A model generated the notes under the pieces. It worked only from the letters and a program-made list of their open reading frames with translations, ran no database searches and was not told where the DNA came from. Shown here piece by piece: positions 6,630 to 15,499 of a DNA stretch of 64,000 bases. This DNA is from an uncultured Caryophanales bacterium (lineage in GTDB: Bacteria; Bacillota_I; Bacilli_A; RF39; UBA660). The position numbers were made by a program, and so were the translations under genes. The stretch lies in contig CANOBK010000002.1 in NCBI GenBank assembly GCA_947564265.1, positions 62,001-126,000 of the forward strand. Reading direction: 5' to 3'. How positions within the stretch are numbered: the stretch's first letter is position 1; each line of letters opens with the position of its first letter.

Positions 6630-6649
6630 GTCTTTTTTTAACACTTACG

Positions 6650-6678
6650 ATTATAGCAAGAAAAAAAGGGAATGTAAA
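6650..6678 (-). promoter_or_regulatory. tRNA-Leu promoter
   Basis: On the minus strand TTTACA (6673-6678) and TATAAT (6650-6655) are separated by 17 bp, with TGC before the -10. Confidence 0.75.
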
Positions 6679-6702
6679 GATTTTTCTCTTGATTCCCTTT
6701 TT

Positions 6703-7203
6703 CTATTTTTGTTGTTTTTCAATTAATTTTTCACTCACTGTATAATTAATAATAAGACTAATAATAAACAAGTCAAAGAAAACGATTAATGTCATTAGGA
6801 TAATAATAATTGCGACATTTCCATAAGTATTAAGTGCAAAATCATAAAAATTAATATACATTCTGTTTGAAGAAATGGCAACAAATATGATTGAGGTTAT
6901 GATTAATGATAAAAGCAAGCATTCCCCTACATATCTCTTTAATCGATCGCCCTTCTCCTTCTTCTTTGATAATTTCTTTCGTAAATTCTTTCCATTATTA
7001 TTAATTACATGTACGTATTCTATAATCAAGGATAAGGTTAAAATTAGCATTAATTCTAATACACATTTATCCAAAGAAGCATATTTAATATATTTGTACA
7101 TACAAGCAAATCCCAAATAAAGATAACAAATAATCATCACTGCATAATACAATTTCTCAGCTTGAGTATTCTTTTTTTTCTTTTCGCTGGTCTTTTTTTT
7201 CAT
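6703..7203 (-). CDS. Integral membrane protein of unknown function
   Basis: A 166-residue protein with a strongly basic N-terminus (MKKKTSEKKKK) and about four hydrophobic helices (YAVMIICYLYLGFACMY, LELMLILTLSLIIEYV, LLLSLIITSIIFVAI and VAIIIILMTLIVFFDLFIIS). A basic cytoplasmic loop lies between helices 2 and 3. I chose the ATG at 7203 because GGAGG abuts the upstream ATG at 7212 and is correctly spaced for the second one. It is downstream of scpB in the same direction. No family recognised. Confidence 0.6.
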   Translation of the reverse strand: MKKKTSEKKKKNTQAEKLYYAVMIICYLYLGFACMYKYIKYASLDKCVLELMLILTLSLIIEYVHVINNNGKNLRKKLSKKKEKGDRLKRYVGECLLLSLIITSIIFVAISSNRMYINFYDFALNTYGNVAIIIILMTLIVFFDLFIISLIINYTVSEKLIEKQQK

Positions 7204-7263
7204 AGCCAACATCCTCCAATTCTATTCTATTTAAAATATATCATAAACTTTTAAAAAAGTAAA

Positions 7264-7845
7264 TTAGAGTTCTTCAATTTCTTCTTCCTTATATTTAGAA
7301 TGATATAAATCTGTTACCTCTTCAGTTGATTCTCCAACCTTTAAAAGTTCTATTTTAGGTAAGTCTTCAATTGTCGCTAATCCAAAATAATCAAGAAAAT
7401 CACTTGTTGTTTTATAAAGAATCGGTCTACCTACCGCATCACTTCTCCCAGTCTCTTTAATTAGATTTTTCGCAACCAATTTTCTAATCACTTGACCACT
7501 GTTAACTCCACGAATCTCATCCACTTGAATTCTAGTAATTGGTTCATTATAGGCAATAATAGCAAGTGTTTCTAAAGCTGCTTGACTAAGTGTATTACTC
7601 TCTGGATTTTCAATTAATTTTTGATAATACTCTTTGTGTTCCTTTTTGGTTGTTAGTTTAAAGGTATTTCCTAAAAAATTTAAACGGATTCCACTATTTT
7701 CTTGCTCATACTTTGCTTTCAAATTACCAAGAATTTCTCCTGCCTCTTCTTTTTCGATGTCTAAAATATCCATTAATTGAGAGAGAGTTAATCCATCTTC
7801 TCCTACTACAAATAATAATCCTTCTGTTACTGCTTCTTTATTCAT
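7264..7845 (-). CDS. scpB: Segregation and condensation protein B
   Basis: A 193-residue winged-helix kleisin-associated subunit of the Smc-ScpAB condensin. LSQAALETLAIIAYNEPITR and IDEIRGVNSGQVIRKLVAKN-like segments (residues 90-135) and GRSDAVGRPILYKTT are family signatures. Its start overlaps the scpA stop by four bases (ATGA), so the two are translationally coupled, matching their fixed order in Firmicutes. Length is normal. Confidence 0.96.
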   Translation of the reverse strand: MNKEAVTEGLLFVVGEDGLTLSQLMDILDIEKEEAGEILGNLKAKYEQENSGIRLNFLGNTFKLTTKKEHKEYYQKLIENPESNTLSQAALETLAIIAYNEPITRIQVDEIRGVNSGQVIRKLVAKNLIKETGRSDAVGRPILYKTTSDFLDYFGLATIEDLPKIELLKVGESTEEVTDLYHSKYKEEEIEEL

Positions 7846-8558
7846 TCTACTGCCTCCACGATAATCTGTTCAAAATTATTTTCCTGTCTAATTAATAATT
7901 CACTTTTACGAGCCATTTCTAAAATCGCTAAAAATGTCACTACAATATACTCTTTCGTTACAACATCAAAAAGTTCAAAAAAATCTACTTTCTTCTTAGT
8001 ATGAAGGATTCCTCGGATACTTTTTCTCCGTTCCTCAACAGAAACTTCTTTTTTTGTTACAGTTGTTGAAAGAGGCTTTTCTGCTTCTTTTCGCTTTAAA
8101 AACTTTTCAAAGGCTGCCATTAAATCATCCAGTGTTACATCACTATTCATGGCGATTCCATCCTCTTGATACTCCTTTAAACTTTCTGGAATCTTCGTAT
8201 ACACTTCTTGCCGAACATCAGACAATTCTTTAAATTTTGATGTAATATCTTTGTACTGTTGATATTCGATTAACCTTTGAATCAAAGCCTCTCTTGGATC
8301 TTCTTCTTCCTCTTCTTCGATTTCCTTATGTCTAGGAAGTAATAATTTAGATTTCATTTCAATCAATTCACTTGCCATAACTAGATACTCACTAGCAATA
8401 TTCAAATTTAACGTTTCCATTCTTTTGATATAGTCTAAATATTGAGTTGTAATATCTACAATTTCAATATCCCAAATATCTACCTTTGATTCCTTAATCA
8501 AGTGAAGAAGTAAATCTAAAGGTCCTTCAAAAGCATCAATCTTTACTTCATAATCCAT
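7842..8558 (-). CDS. scpA: Segregation and condensation protein A (kleisin)
   Basis: A 238-residue kleisin bridging the Smc heads. The N-terminal signature VKIDAFEGPLDLLLHLIKES and WDIEIVDITTQYLDYI are typical, and the C-terminal winged helix begins near FFELFDVVTKEYIVVTFLAI. I start it at the ATG at 8558, which follows GGGTGAT; the -10 at 8584-8589 would place the transcript start near 8577, leaving the longer candidate without a leader. It heads the scpA-scpB operon. Confidence 0.95.
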   Translation of the reverse strand: MDYEVKIDAFEGPLDLLLHLIKESKVDIWDIEIVDITTQYLDYIKRMETLNLNIASEYLVMASELIEMKSKLLLPRHKEIEEEEEEDPREALIQRLIEYQQYKDITSKFKELSDVRQEVYTKIPESLKEYQEDGIAMNSDVTLDDLMAAFEKFLKRKEAEKPLSTTVTKKEVSVEERRKSIRGILHTKKKVDFFELFDVVTKEYIVVTFLAILEMARKSELLIRQENNFEQIIVEAVE

Positions 8559-8583
8559 TGAATCACCCATTCTCATACACTAT

Positions 8584-8589
8584 ATTATA
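8584..8589 (-). promoter_or_regulatory. scpAB promoter, extended -10
   Basis: TATAAT preceded by TGC on the minus strand, about 25 bases before the chosen scpA start. The -35 is weak. Confidence 0.5.
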
Positions 8590-8614
8590 GCATATTTTCT
8601 TTTACTTACCTATT

Positions 8615-9058
8615 TTATTTTGGAGTTTCCTCTATACTACAAAATTGACTATATAATTCTTGAAAATCTTGACTTTTTGTTGTAATGATTAAGGCATTAT
8701 TTCCATTATATTTTTGACAGGAAATAATTTGATAATTTTTTGCATAATAAGCACAAGTCCCACCATCATAAAGACAATTTCTTTGTTTTAAATTTTTAAT
8801 CAAAAGTGAGTCAGAAACTATTCCATCTTCTAACATAACTTTTTTTAAATCCACTTTCTGTAAGCAGTAGCTATATACTTTTCTTTGTTCTTTTGTTACA
8901 CCAATTTCCTTAGGCTCACAAGTATTATCCTCAGTTATTTCTAACAATCCATCTTTTTCAACCATAGACAAAAAAAGAACCACTAACATCCATAACAAAA
9001 AGATTCCAATAATACAAAGGAAAATTGCTTGAATATTCAACCCGATTTTTCCTTTCAC
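8615..9058 (-). CDS. Membrane-anchored protein of unknown function
   Basis: A 147-residue protein with a GTG start after AAGG. One N-terminal transmembrane segment (IQAIFLCIIGIFLLWMLVVLFL, about residues 9-30) precedes an extracytoplasmic domain with six cysteines (CEPKE, YCLQK, NCLYDGGTC, SCQKYN, FCSIEE), which could form disulfides. It lies upstream of scpA but ends before its promoter, so it is a separate unit. Not recognised. Confidence 0.6.
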   Translation of the reverse strand: MKGKIGLNIQAIFLCIIGIFLLWMLVVLFLSMVEKDGLLEITEDNTCEPKEIGVTKEQRKVYSYCLQKVDLKKVMLEDGIVSDSLLIKNLKQRNCLYDGGTCAYYAKNYQIISCQKYNGNNALIITTKSQDFQELYSQFCSIEETPK

Positions 9059-9179
9059 AAGATACCTTCTTTCTTCTTTTCCATTATAAAGGAAAATCCC
9101 AAAAAAAAGAAGAAAAATTTCTTTCTCATTTAAGAAAACATTGTTATAATAAAATCGTTAAGAAATTAGGTGATAGAAA

Positions 9180-9503
9180 TTGAAAAATTTTACTATGGTT
9201 GATGAATCTTTTACTTGTGAATTTTGCCATAAAAATGTAGAAAAGTTAAATTATACCGCTAGAGATCATTGTCCTTACTGCCTTCATTCAAAACACGTCG
9301 ACATCATGCCAGGGGATAGAAGTAATGAATGTAAAGGATTATTAAAACCAATTGGAATTGAAAAATATAAAGACAGTTATAAAATTGTTTACAGATGTGA
9401 AAAATGTCATGAGACTCATAAAAACATCATGGCCAGAGATGACAATATGGATTTAATCATTGAACTATCAAAAGAGAACTATCAAAAAAAAAATAGGCTT
9501 TAG
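9180..9503 (+). CDS. RNHCP-type zinc-binding protein
   Basis: A 107-residue protein starting at TTG with AGGTGAT upstream. It has FTCEFCHKNV, RDHCPYCLHSKHVD, GDRSNECKG and YRCEKC motifs, which together match the RNHCP family (named for the conserved Arg-Asn-His-Cys-Pro motif, here RDHCPYC). Four Cys pairs or Cys/His sets imply one or two structural zinc sites. The cellular role of the family is not established. It ends convergently with the next gene, overlapping it by four bases. Confidence 0.8.
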   Translation: MKNFTMVDESFTCEFCHKNVEKLNYTARDHCPYCLHSKHVDIMPGDRSNECKGLLKPIGIEKYKDSYKIVYRCEKCHETHKNIMARDDNMDLIIELSKENYQKKNRL

Positions 9504-10276
9504 AAATTAGGCCTATTTTTTAATATCTTACAACGAGGTACAAATAATAATCTTTCTGCTTCCTCGTAATTTTCCTCCTTTAATTTCTCTAAAGTACTAC
9601 CAAACGCAATGGAAGAAATAAATCTCTCTTGTGGTCCAGTAATTGTTTCTCCATACTTACCAACGTTTCGAGTTAATCCCTGATTTCCAACACAAAGTCT
9701 ACTATTAGGAACACTATTTCTTAAACTTAGTAGGTGCGTAGAAATATTTCCTATATTTTTAGTGACTATCTGCTTTTTTTCTTTAAAATCTATCAATAAA
9801 TCATCTGGTGTTTCAATATTTTTCCCAGAATTTAGCATAGTACTGACAAAAGTTTTAATATAATTTATCGTATTATAAAGTCCTTCAAAGTAATATATTT
9901 TTTCTGGATGATTACTAAAATAGTCATCTAATAATTGAATGGATGCTTCAGTAAAATAACAATGATACTCTGCACTAAAATTTTGCCCCTCAGAAAAACG
10001 AAAATCACCGCCACAATTATTACCAGCAGAACATCTTGCAGTATGCATTAAAAAATGTAAATCGAAATAACTTAATTCAGAAAGCAATTTTACACATTGT
10101 TCCTGATAATCTTGATAAAACTCTGGTAAACGACTACTTTGATATTGTTCCACTAGTAAAGGTTGTGCTTGTTTTGTTTCTAATAATCTATTCAACTCTC
10201 CTTGTAATTCTTCCTTTTCTAAGACTTCCTTCATCAGTTGTAACTCATCTAAACTTAAACTTGACAAAGTTTTCAT
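9500..10276 (-). CDS. Hypothetical protein (258 aa)
   Basis: A soluble protein with no signal peptide. The N-terminal third is helical and acidic (SLDELQLMKEVLEKEELQGE). The centre contains a Cys/His/Gly-rich patch, MHTARCSAGNNCGGDF, and the C-terminal part is basic with CVGNQGLTRNVGKYG. A GGGGGG-rich ribosome site precedes the ATG. Convergent with the RNHCP gene. No family recognised and no catalytic motif I can name. Confidence 0.6.
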   Translation of the reverse strand: MKTLSSLSLDELQLMKEVLEKEELQGELNRLLETKQAQPLLVEQYQSSRLPEFYQDYQEQCVKLLSELSYFDLHFLMHTARCSAGNNCGGDFRFSEGQNFSAEYHCYFTEASIQLLDDYFSNHPEKIYYFEGLYNTINYIKTFVSTMLNSGKNIETPDDLLIDFKEKKQIVTKNIGNISTHLLSLRNSVPNSRLCVGNQGLTRNVGKYGETITGPQERFISSIAFGSTLEKLKEENYEEAERLLFVPRCKILKNRPNF

Positions 10277-10398
10277 AGAATCCCCCCATTTCTTTTATGA
10301 CTCACTATTTTAACATTTTTTTCCTTAAAAATCAATTTTTGTATTTTACTTTCGTATATTCTTCTTCAATATCAATAAAATAAAAATAGGAGGTTACT

Positions 10399-10860
10399 AT
10401 GTCAAAATTAAAAATTTATGCAAAGTCAATTTTAATTCCAGTAATTTTGGGTGGGATTGTTGGATTTTTAATCTCTGGGTCTATGGACTACAACTCTCTA
10501 AAAAAGCCATTGTTCGCACCACCTGGAATTTTGTTTCCCATTGTATGGACCATTCTTTATATTTTAATGGGGATCTCTTATGGTAGATTAGAAAGCAAGT
10601 CTTTGATTGATTCGAAAAGCAAGACAATTTATTACTCACAATTAGTTGTCAATTTATTATGGCCTATTTTCTTCTTTGCATTTAAGTGGAGATTATTTTC
10701 TTCTATTTGGATTATTTTATTAGTTCTCTTAGTACTCTTAATGGTGATAGATTTTTATCATAAAGAAAAAATCAGTGGATTACTGCAAATTCCCTATCTA
10801 TTATGGAGTATATTTGCGACCTATTTAACGATTTCTATTTATTTCCTAAACCATGTATAA
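10399..10860 (+). CDS. tspO: TspO/MBR-family membrane protein
   Basis: A 153-residue, five-helix membrane protein of the translocator/peripheral benzodiazepine receptor family. The family signature is visible as KPLFAPPGILFPIVWTILYI (residues about 36-55), with YSQLVVNLLWPIFFFAFKW further on. These proteins bind tetrapyrroles and related ligands and are linked to stress and porphyrin handling. AGGAGG lies before the ATG. Single-gene unit. Confidence 0.93.
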   Translation: MSKLKIYAKSILIPVILGGIVGFLISGSMDYNSLKKPLFAPPGILFPIVWTILYILMGISYGRLESKSLIDSKSKTIYYSQLVVNLLWPIFFFAFKWRLFSSIWIILLVLLVLLMVIDFYHKEKISGLLQIPYLLWSIFATYLTISIYFLNHV

Positions 10861-10992
10861 AGAAGATTCATTCTAAAAATGGTAGAACCCTCTCAGTAAT
10901 TTGAATGGTTTCTTGCTTTTTCCTTTAAAATAAATGTCTTTATTTGAAAATTCTTTTAGATTTTATTATAATTGTTTTAGATGGAGGCAGCT

Positions 10993-11799
10993 ATGAAAAA
11001 GGATGGGAAATTTGTTGGATTAGTACTTGAATATATGAAAGAGAAACTGGTTGGTGGGTATGATCCTATGTTCACCTTAGAAGAATTTTCTTGTCTTTTA
11101 CGAGACCAATTTCAATTAGAGATAGACTCAAAAGAGGTTAATGAATTATTCCAATATTTTTTTCAGTTTATGAAGAATCCTTGGAGTAGAGTTTATTATA
11201 GTCCTTGCCGAACAGAATACCATCCACATATGATTCAAGGGGAAAATAAAATTTACGCAGCAGAGCTCTTTGATGATGCTGATAGTGATATGATACGTCG
11301 TATTTATCAAGATAATCCTTCTTTTTTAGGTTTGGATTGGGATAGTGTCTTAGAAAAAATTGCAAACTATTTAAAAAGATTCCCACAAAGAAAAATGATA
11401 ACTACGCCTTATGATGATTCGTCTCTTACCCTGGGAAAAACAATTGCCTCTACTTTACTTAGTCATTTATTAAGCGATGAAAGAGAGGATTTTCTAGATT
11501 CCTGGCAGTCTTTTCAAGATGCCCTTTCCACTCGATTTGCTAGTTTTATTTCAGAATATCCCACTTTTGTCATTCGAAATATTTGCCCTAGATATCGAGA
11601 AAACTATTTCGAATACTCTAATTATTTATTATTAATACGCGGATATGAAGATTTAATGGATCGTTTTAATGAGATATTGATTCATATATCATTAGAAGGA
11701 AATCTTCTTCACATTCGAGTAGGAGACTTTATTTCTAATTATATAATTGAAGATTCAAAAGGAATCAAAGTGAAACAAAAAAAGGAATCGAATGGATAA
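10993..11799 (+). CDS. Hypothetical protein (268 aa)
   Basis: A soluble protein. I start it at the second ATG (10993), since GGAGG at 10983 overlaps the first. The composition is balanced and mostly helical, with LEEFSCLLRDQFQLEIDSKE near the N-terminus, WDSVLEKIANYLKRFPQRK in the middle and a basic tail. It superficially recalls uncharacterised Firmicutes sporulation-associated proteins, but there is no motif to support this. Promoter-like AT-rich DNA precedes it. It stands alone, 60 bases before the ZIP transporter gene. Confidence 0.6.
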   Translation: MKKDGKFVGLVLEYMKEKLVGGYDPMFTLEEFSCLLRDQFQLEIDSKEVNELFQYFFQFMKNPWSRVYYSPCRTEYHPHMIQGENKIYAAELFDDADSDMIRRIYQDNPSFLGLDWDSVLEKIANYLKRFPQRKMITTPYDDSSLTLGKTIASTLLSHLLSDEREDFLDSWQSFQDALSTRFASFISEYPTFVIRNICPRYRENYFEYSNYLLLIRGYEDLMDRFNEILIHISLEGNLLHIRVGDFISNYIIEDSKGIKVKQKKESNG

Positions 11800-11861
11800 A
11801 GTTTCCAAATTATAGAATAAGAGAATTATTAGAAATCATATACTTTAATGGTGATATGTAT

Positions 11862-12599
11862 ATGATTTCTTTTCTTTTGACCTTTTTGGCAGGTTTTTCT
11901 ACTATGATTGGTACAATTCCTATTTTTTTTAAGAAACAGTCAAAAAAGTTATTAATTGCTTCTTTAGGATTTGCATCAGGAGTCATGGCAACCATCTCTT
12001 TTACTGATTTACTTCCTAGTTCTTTTTCTTCTTTACGAGAGTCGTATGTGTTTTTCCCAGCCTTTTTAATCGTAGCTATTTGTTTTTGCATTGGTGTTGT
12101 ATTTTCTTTTTCGATTGATCATGTTCTTCCGCAAGAGAAAATGAAGTATGGAAAACTCTATCAAGTAGGACTCATTTCTTGTCTTGCCATTATTATGCAC
12201 AATATTCCGGAAGGAATTATCACCTATTTAACTTCCTCTTCTGACTTACGCTTGGGGGTTGCCCTTACTTTAGCGATTGCACTTCATAATATTCCAGAGG
12301 GTATTAGTATATCGATCCCTATTTATTATAGTACAGGAAGTAGAAAAAAAGCCCTACTCTATACTTTTATTTCAGGAATTTCCGAGCCATTCGGGGCGAT
12401 TTTAGCCTTCTTCTTTTTAGCGCCATTTGTCAATTCCTTTATCATGGGACTTCTTTATGCCTTTATCGCTGGGATTATGATTCATATTTCTATCTATGAA
12501 TTACTACCAGAATCTTGTTCTTATCAAAAAATAAATGTGACTATCCTTTCCTTTCTATTTGGATTGTGCTTTATGCTCCTTGGACATTTCTTATTTTAA
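11862..12599 (+). CDS. ZIP-family divalent metal transporter
   Basis: A 245-residue, eight-helix ZIP transporter (ZupT/GufA subgroup) for Zn or other divalent cations. The diagnostic metal-site motif HNIPEGI occurs in both TM4 and TM5 segments (IIMHNIPEGIITYL and LHNIPEGISISI), with SGISEPFGA after it. The ATG at 11862 has better spacing from GGTGAT than the one six bases earlier. A second ZIP gene lies at 44369-45133. Confidence 0.92.
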   Translation: MISFLLTFLAGFSTMIGTIPIFFKKQSKKLLIASLGFASGVMATISFTDLLPSSFSSLRESYVFFPAFLIVAICFCIGVVFSFSIDHVLPQEKMKYGKLYQVGLISCLAIIMHNIPEGIITYLTSSSDLRLGVALTLAIALHNIPEGISISIPIYYSTGSRKKALLYTFISGISEPFGAILAFFFLAPFVNSFIMGLLYAFIAGIMIHISIYELLPESCSYQKINVTILSFLFGLCFMLLGHFLF

Positions 12600-12624
12600 T
12601 GAATGAAATGATAAAAGAAGAACA

Positions 12625-13455
12625 CTATTCTTGACTGTTCTCCTTTTTTGTTTCAATATAACGAGTATAATATTCGTCAAAGGTAATATCTAATTCTTTC
12701 ATCTTTTTCGCTATTTCAACTCCTACATAGCGATAATGCCAAGATTCATAAGTATATCCAGTAATTTGTTCTTTTCCTTTTGGATATCTTAAAATAAAAC
12801 CATAATGATGAGCATTTTCTCTCATCCAGAGGAATTCCTTGGTTGTTTCAAATTTTGTATAGATAGTTTCTTTATTATCGACATCGACCACTAATCCCGT
12901 TTGATGTTCAGAAAACCCAGGTCTTGCCGAATAAGTATCCGCAGTTTCTACACCATCTTGATCGACATATCTTTGATATAAGTCTTTTTGATACTGATAG
13001 GAACGATAAGCTGACATTGCACGAATTGTATATCCTTGTGTTTTTGCATCTTGTGCCATTTGCTCAAAAGCAAGTCTCGCATCCCTCACTAGTAAACGCT
13101 TTCCACTGGTATAACTAGAGTCAATCTGTTCTAGATTATTAGGAATATAAGATTCACTCATATAAAGATACTTATTGGAAAGAATATAATTGGTGTTTAA
13201 AAAGGGTGTTTCTTTTGTATTCGTATAGTAAGGTTGATCTAATCCAATATTTACATGAGTAACAATATCTTCAATGCTAAGCGATGGATTTTTTTCTTGA
13301 TAATTTAAATATCGATCATTCAATTGTTTCCGATAATAAGAAATATTTTCAAACTCATTTTCACTTTTTATTTTTTTGGATTTCATACAACCACCTATAA
13401 AAATCAAAGAGATTATCATCATCATAAATCCTATTTTTTTGATATTGATCGCCAC
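12625..13455 (-). CDS. Lipoprotein D-alanyl-D-alanine carboxypeptidase (VanY/M15B)
   Basis: A 276-residue secreted lipoprotein: KK-containing n-region, hydrophobic core and LIFIGGC lipobox with Cys23. The M15B domain (about 130-270) has SAYRSYQYQKDLY, the zinc-binding SEHQTGLVVDVD and the ESWHYRYVG box holding the catalytic Glu and third zinc ligand. It trims the terminal D-Ala from peptidoglycan stem peptides outside the membrane. The GTG start at 13455 is the only one giving a charged signal peptide. An ATG at 13425 has TAGGA upstream and is an alternative. Divergent from the dacF-like gene. It is separate from the vanG-type cluster, though in B. subtilis-type cells VanY-like enzymes are common housekeeping proteins. 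Confidence 0.92.
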   Translation of the reverse strand: MAINIKKIGFMMMIISLIFIGGCMKSKKIKSENEFENISYYRKQLNDRYLNYQEKNPSLSIEDIVTHVNIGLDQPYYTNTKETPFLNTNYILSNKYLYMSESYIPNNLEQIDSSYTSGKRLLVRDARLAFEQMAQDAKTQGYTIRAMSAYRSYQYQKDLYQRYVDQDGVETADTYSARPGFSEHQTGLVVDVDNKETIYTKFETTKEFLWMRENAHHYGFILRYPKGKEQITGYTYESWHYRYVGVEIAKKMKELDITFDEYYTRYIETKKENSQE

Positions 13456-13553
13456 CTTTTACTTGATACAATAAAACTTTATGCATTGATCTTTTGATTA
13501 ATTTAAGAAAGTTTAAAAATTTTATTCATATTCTTTAATAGGTGGTGGAAAAA

Positions 13554-14699
13554 GTGAAAAAAATATTAATGATCCTTTTTTGTGGAATGTTACTATTACC
13601 AACCTTGGTATTTGCAGAACAAGATGTAACGCCAAATGCTAAGAGTGCCATATTAATTGAGGCAAGTACGGGAAAGGTTTTATATGAAAAGAATAAACAA
13701 GAACGTGTCGCAATTGCTTCTCTCACTAAAATGATGAGTCAAATTATTATCTTAGAACAGATAGAAGAGGGAAAAATTAATTGGGATGACATTGTTACAA
13801 CAAGTAGTAATGCAGCAGGATATGGGGGAACACAAATTTATTTACAACCTGGAGAAAAAATGACTGTAGAAGATATGTTTAAGGGTGTTTCTATGGCAAG
13901 TGCCAATGATGCAGTGGTCGCATTAGCAGAATATGTCGCAGGAAGCGAAGATGCGTTTGTAAAAATGATGATGGAAAAAGCAAATGAATTAGGATTAAAA
14001 AATACAAATTTTGTAAATCCAACAGGATTAGATGAAGAGGGACATTATTCAACGGCAGAAGACTTAGGAATTATTGCGAGAGAACTTGTCAATAATCACC
14101 CAAAGATTCTAGAATTTTCTTCTTTATATGAAGATTATTTAAGAGAAAATACAGAAAATAAATTTTGGCTTGTAAATACAAATAAGTTAGTACGTTTTTA
14201 TGAGGGTGCCGATGGCTTAAAGACCGGTTTTACCGATGCGGCTAAATACTGTATGACCGTAACTGCAAAAAGGAATAATATGCGTTTGATTGCCATTGTA
14301 TTAGGAGAAGAGGTAAGTAAAGTTAGAAATGCAGAAACAACAGCTCTTCTAGATTATGGATTTCAATCTTATCAAGCACATCAAATCAAAGAAAAAGGAA
14401 TTGTCATTGACAAAATTCAATTAGAACGAAGCAATAAAAAAGAAATAGATTTATTGTTAAAAGATGATGTTCAGATTCTAGAACAAATAGGAACAGGAAA
14501 TAAAGAGTATCAAGAGAAAGTAGTTTTAAATAGTTATACACTTCCCATAAAAAAAGGAGACACTCTAGGAAGATTACAAGTTTATGATGGAGATCAGTTA
14601 GTAGGAGAATATGATTTAATCGCAAGTGAGGATGCAAAAAAACAAACATTATTATCTTATTTTTCCGACAACTTGAAAAAAATAATAGTGGGAATGTAG
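13554..14699 (+). CDS. dacF: D-alanyl-D-alanine carboxypeptidase, DacF-like (S11)
   Basis: A 381-residue class C low-molecular-weight penicillin-binding protein. It has a Sec signal peptide (KKILMILFCGMLLLPTLVFAEQ), the nucleophile SLTK box, SAN and KTG motifs (ASLTKMM, ASANDAV, GLKTGFT) and a C-terminal PBP5-like beta domain with an amphipathic end for membrane association. In Bacilli this enzyme is commonly encoded just ahead of spoIIA, as here with ogt in between, and adjusts cross-linking of spore peptidoglycan. I start at the GTG at 13554, spaced from GGTGG; upstream GTGs overlap that site. Confidence 0.9.
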   Translation: MKKILMILFCGMLLLPTLVFAEQDVTPNAKSAILIEASTGKVLYEKNKQERVAIASLTKMMSQIIILEQIEEGKINWDDIVTTSSNAAGYGGTQIYLQPGEKMTVEDMFKGVSMASANDAVVALAEYVAGSEDAFVKMMMEKANELGLKNTNFVNPTGLDEEGHYSTAEDLGIIARELVNNHPKILEFSSLYEDYLRENTENKFWLVNTNKLVRFYEGADGLKTGFTDAAKYCMTVTAKRNNMRLIAIVLGEEVSKVRNAETTALLDYGFQSYQAHQIKEKGIVIDKIQLERSNKKEIDLLLKDDVQILEQIGTGNKEYQEKVVLNSYTLPIKKGDTLGRLQVYDGDQLVGEYDLIASEDAKKQTLLSYFSDNLKKIIVGM

Positions 14700-14747
14700 T
14701 TCCTTTCAAAGTTATCTGATACAATAAGATTGAAAGGGAGAAGATTT

Positions 14748-15254
14748 ATGCATACAAGTTATATGTTAATTTCAGACTTTCAAGTGATCAAGATAACGGA
14801 ACAAAATCAAAAAATAATAGAGCTTGTTTTTATGGAAAAAGATAAAGTAGATAGGAATCCATCTTTTTCTATAGAAGATAATTCAATTCTTCTGGAATGT
14901 AAGAGGCAACTACTAGAATATTTTGGAGGAGAAAGAAAAGATTTTACAGTACCTTTTTGTCTAATTGGTACTTCTTTTCAACAAAGTGTGTGGAAAGAAT
15001 TACAAACGATTCCCTATGGGGAAACTAGAACTTATCAACAAATCGCATGTAGCCTGGGAAAAGATAATGCGATACAAGCGGTGTCAAATGCAATCGCTAA
15101 AAATCCAATTCTTCTTTTGATTCCATGTCATCGAGTCATTGGAAAAGATGGAAAATTACATGGCTATTCTGGCGGATTAGAGTTAAAAAAGAGTCTTTTA
15201 GAATTAGAAGCATTTGGTAAAGATAGAAATGTAAATTTTAAAATTAATAAGTAA
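14748..15254 (+). CDS. ogt: Methylated-DNA--protein-cysteine methyltransferase
   Basis: A 168-residue O6-alkylguanine repair protein. The suicide active site IPCHRVIG is present near residues 122-129, followed by the GYSGGLELKKSLLELE helix. The N-terminal domain is shortened, as in Ogt-type proteins. The ATG at 14748 follows AAAGGGAG. It transfers an alkyl group from guanine O6 to its own cysteine and is then inactive. It separates dacF from the spoIIA-like pair, an insertion in what is often a contiguous sporulation operon. Confidence 0.95.
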   Translation: MHTSYMLISDFQVIKITEQNQKIIELVFMEKDKVDRNPSFSIEDNSILLECKRQLLEYFGGERKDFTVPFCLIGTSFQQSVWKELQTIPYGETRTYQQIACSLGKDNAIQAVSNAIAKNPILLLIPCHRVIGKDGKLHGYSGGLELKKSLLELEAFGKDRNVNFKINK

Positions 15255-15298
15255 AAATTATGTAAATTGGCATTAAATATGTTTTATATATCTTGAAC

Positions 15299-15327
15299 TT
15301 AACATTATTTTTTGTGTAAACTATATA
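15299..15327 (+). promoter_or_regulatory. Possible promoter immediately before a terminator
   Basis: TTAACA (15299-15304) and TATATA (15322-15327) with a 17-bp spacer. A strong terminator begins about 20 bases later, so this promoter would yield only a short RNA unless readthrough occurs. Possible attenuator or small RNA; the alternative is chance. Confidence 0.35.
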
Positions 15328-15349
15328 CATAGTAAAAAAGTACCTAGAA

Positions 15350-15381
15350 GAAGTAACTAAAAAAAGTTGCTTCTTTTTTTT
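15350..15381 (+). terminator. Rho-independent terminator between ogt and spoIIAA
   Basis: GAAGTAACT and AGTTGCTTC form a 9-bp stem with one G-T pair, followed by eight T's. It separates the dacF/ogt side from the spoIIAA-sigF transcript. Confidence 0.75.
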
Positions 15382-15422
15382 ACCACTTAAAAAAAACTTT
15401 ACATAATATAAATAGGGACTTT

Positions 15423-15450
15423 TTGAAAGGTTTTGTCGATTCTGTATAAA
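15423..15450 (+). promoter_or_regulatory. Promoter of the spoIIAA-sigF operon
   Basis: TTGAAA (15423-15428) and TATAAA (15445-15450) with a 16-bp spacer, a SigA-like promoter about 50 bases before the spoIIAA start. Confidence 0.5.
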
Positions 15451-15499
15451 AAGTAAGAAGAGACGGCTATATTTAATATAGAAAGAAAAGAGGGATGCG

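Noticed and set aside
14404..14724. 106-residue open frame antisense to dacF
   Set aside because: Hydrophobic shadow frame of an intact, well-supported gene.
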